Below, one piece after another: positions 63,427 through 64,000 of a stretch of 64,000 nt of DNA. This DNA comes from Streptantibioticus silvisoli (lineage in GTDB: Bacteria; Actinomycetota; Actinomycetes; Streptomycetales; Streptomycetaceae). The stretch lies in NCBI RefSeq assembly GCF_027947535.2, contig NZ_JAAGKO020000002.1, forward strand, positions 62,001 through 126,000, in the 5' to 3' direction. A program made the position numbers and the translations under genes. The first letter of the stretch is position 1. Each line of letters begins with the position of its first letter. The notes below the pieces were generated by a model that did not search any database, had not been told where the DNA came from, and saw only the letters and a list, made by a program, of their open reading frames with translations.

Positions 63427-63498
63427 GGGCGCATAGCTCAGCGGTAGAGCGCCGCTCTTACAAAGCGGATGTCGCTGGTTCGAACCCAGCTGTGCCCA
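63427..63498 (+). tRNA. tRNA-Val (anticodon UAC)
   Basis: All four arms fold. The acceptor stem is GGGCGCA with TGTGCCC (one G-U pair). The D arm is GCTCAGCGGTAGAGC. The anticodon stem CCGCT/AGCGG encloses the loop CTTACAA (anticodon TAC). The T arm is CTGGTTCGAACCCAG. The discriminator base is A, and the CCA end is not encoded (CCG follows). Confidence 0.96.
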
Positions 63499-63506
63499 CC
63501 GGAAAC

Positions 63507-63558
63507 GCCCTGGTGAACAGGGCGAAGGCCCAGGTCGAACGCTGTTTTGACCTGGGCC
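63507..63558 (+). terminator. Two hairpins after tRNA-Val
   Basis: GCCCTG-GTGAA-CAGGGC (63507-63523) and GGCCCAGGTC (63527-63536) paired with GACCTGGGCC (63549-63558) around a loop containing TTTT. They follow the tRNA by 8 and 28 bases and probably end or process its transcript. Confidence 0.7.
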
Positions 63559-63988
63559 GTTCCTCTGCCCGGCGAGCCGGGCGGTGGGCGCCGCGAGAGC
63601 CCGTGCGCATGCCGCAGTGAACGACGGCGTTGCCCGGCCGGTCGCCGGTCTCGATCGTGGACGGCAGGCTCCACGGCACGTCCGCCCGGAGGGCCAACCC
63701 GGCCTGTGTGCGACCGCGTTGCGCGCGGAGCGCGGCGATGCGGGCGCCGATGTGTCCCGCGGCAGGCTGGGCTCCCGTTCTGCCTCGACACCAGAGCGGT
63801 ACCGCCGCAAAACGGCGAACGGCCCTCCGTCGCGGGGCCGTTGCCGTTGCGGGGAACGACGAACGCCCCCGCCCGGCCCGAAGGCCGGCCGGGGGCGCGA
63901 GTGGTTCGGCGGCGGCGCGTCCCGGTCGGCTCGTTCTCCACGGCTCCGTCCGGGAGGCCGTAGGAAGGGGCCCGGGAGCCGGCGACGA
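63559..63988. other. Intergenic region with one strong hairpin
   Basis: No gene is recognised. At 63864-63897, CGCCCCCGCCCGGCC, loop CGAA and GGCCGGCCGGGGGCG form a 15-bp stem with one mismatch, a likely terminator for the leftward gene whose last codons are at the window edge. The rest is GC-rich sequence without repeats. Confidence 0.5.
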
Positions 63989-64000
63989 TCAGTCGTCGTT
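63989..64000 (-). CDS. Possible 3' end of a leftward gene cut by the window edge
   Basis: The complement of the last 12 bases reads AAC GAC GAC TGA, that is Asn-Asp-Asp-stop. An acidic C-terminus, plus the hairpin about 90 bases beyond it, fits the end of a real gene, but 12 bases cannot identify it. Confidence 0.2.
   Translation of the reverse strand, partial: NDD

Noticed and set aside
63427-63500. Antisense frames over the tRNA giving a GFEPATS-type peptide
   Set aside because: This peptide is the classic artefact of translating the reverse strand of a tRNA gene. The sequence folds as tRNA-Val.

Overview
The window is a stretch of chromosome from a Streptomyces-like actinomycete. The GC content is very high, GTG starts are common, stop/start overlaps of the GTGA and ATGA type are frequent, and many genes have a TANNNT -10 box 5-8 bases before the start codon (leaderless type). 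The gene content is typical of Streptomyces: a conservon, a fabD-fabH-acpP-fabF locus with a PucR-type regulator, an AceE-type pyruvate dehydrogenase, several TerD-family proteins, and DUF2277, DUF3052 and DUF3145 proteins. I found one TTA (leucine) codon in an intact gene.

Positions 1-8,600 look accessory. The left edge holds a broken tyrosine integrase and a degenerate XRE-type repressor, the remains of an integrative element. A WS/DGAT acyltransferase follows. Next comes a compact, translationally coupled four-gene operon (2,804-7,086): a PLP-dependent type III decarboxylase, a phosphoribosyltransferase-like protein, a HAD protein with altered catalytic motifs, and a Gfo/Idh/MocA oxidoreductase. 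I cannot match this set to a named pathway, and it is my main candidate for an undescribed system. Directly after it lie a decamer repeat, a polyketide synthase ketoreductase fragment and an in-frame UDP-galactopyranose mutase fragment truncated at both ends, which marks a decayed recombination boundary.

From about 8,570 the region looks like core genome. It holds small Smr and DUF2277 genes; a complete conservon (cvnA-cvnB-cvnC-cvnD plus two P450s, one lacking the K-helix arginine) on the minus strand; an MFS pump with a MarR regulator; a class F sortase followed by an MprF-like lysyltransferase; stress and redox genes (GlsB type, quinone-oxidoreductase type, Ohr); a secreted HAD phosphatase; an EI24 protein; and a GlxA-type regulator with a DJ-1/PfpI enzyme.

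Positions 30,100-37,200 contain DUF3145 and the fatty acid synthase type II operon fabD-fabH-acpP-fabF with its regulator fasR. Positions 37,200-45,000 hold a pirin, a serine hydrolase, a MerR regulator with an aldo/keto reductase, an alpha/beta hydrolase, and a TetR regulator divergent from an MFS pump. aceE (45,133-47,865) is divergent from DUF3052 and a peroxiredoxin, and a Crp-type palindrome lies between them.

Positions 49,490-59,025 are a tellurite-resistance-type (Ter) island: three TerD/TerF-type genes, a TerC-like DUF475 membrane protein, a divergent TerD with a proline-rich tail, and a coupled biosynthetic operon (aldolase/citrate lyase-like, phosphoribosyltransferase, phosphoribosyltransferase-PELOTA, HAD). 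This makes it the second phosphoribosyltransferase-HAD module in the window. The right end has a P-loop kinase, an O-methyltransferase, DUF4383, an FmdB zinc ribbon, a coiled-coil protein and tRNA-Val(UAC).

Many intergenic spacers carry their own tandem repeat, each with a different sequence and period (10, 11, 13, 37, 52, 92 and 106 bp).
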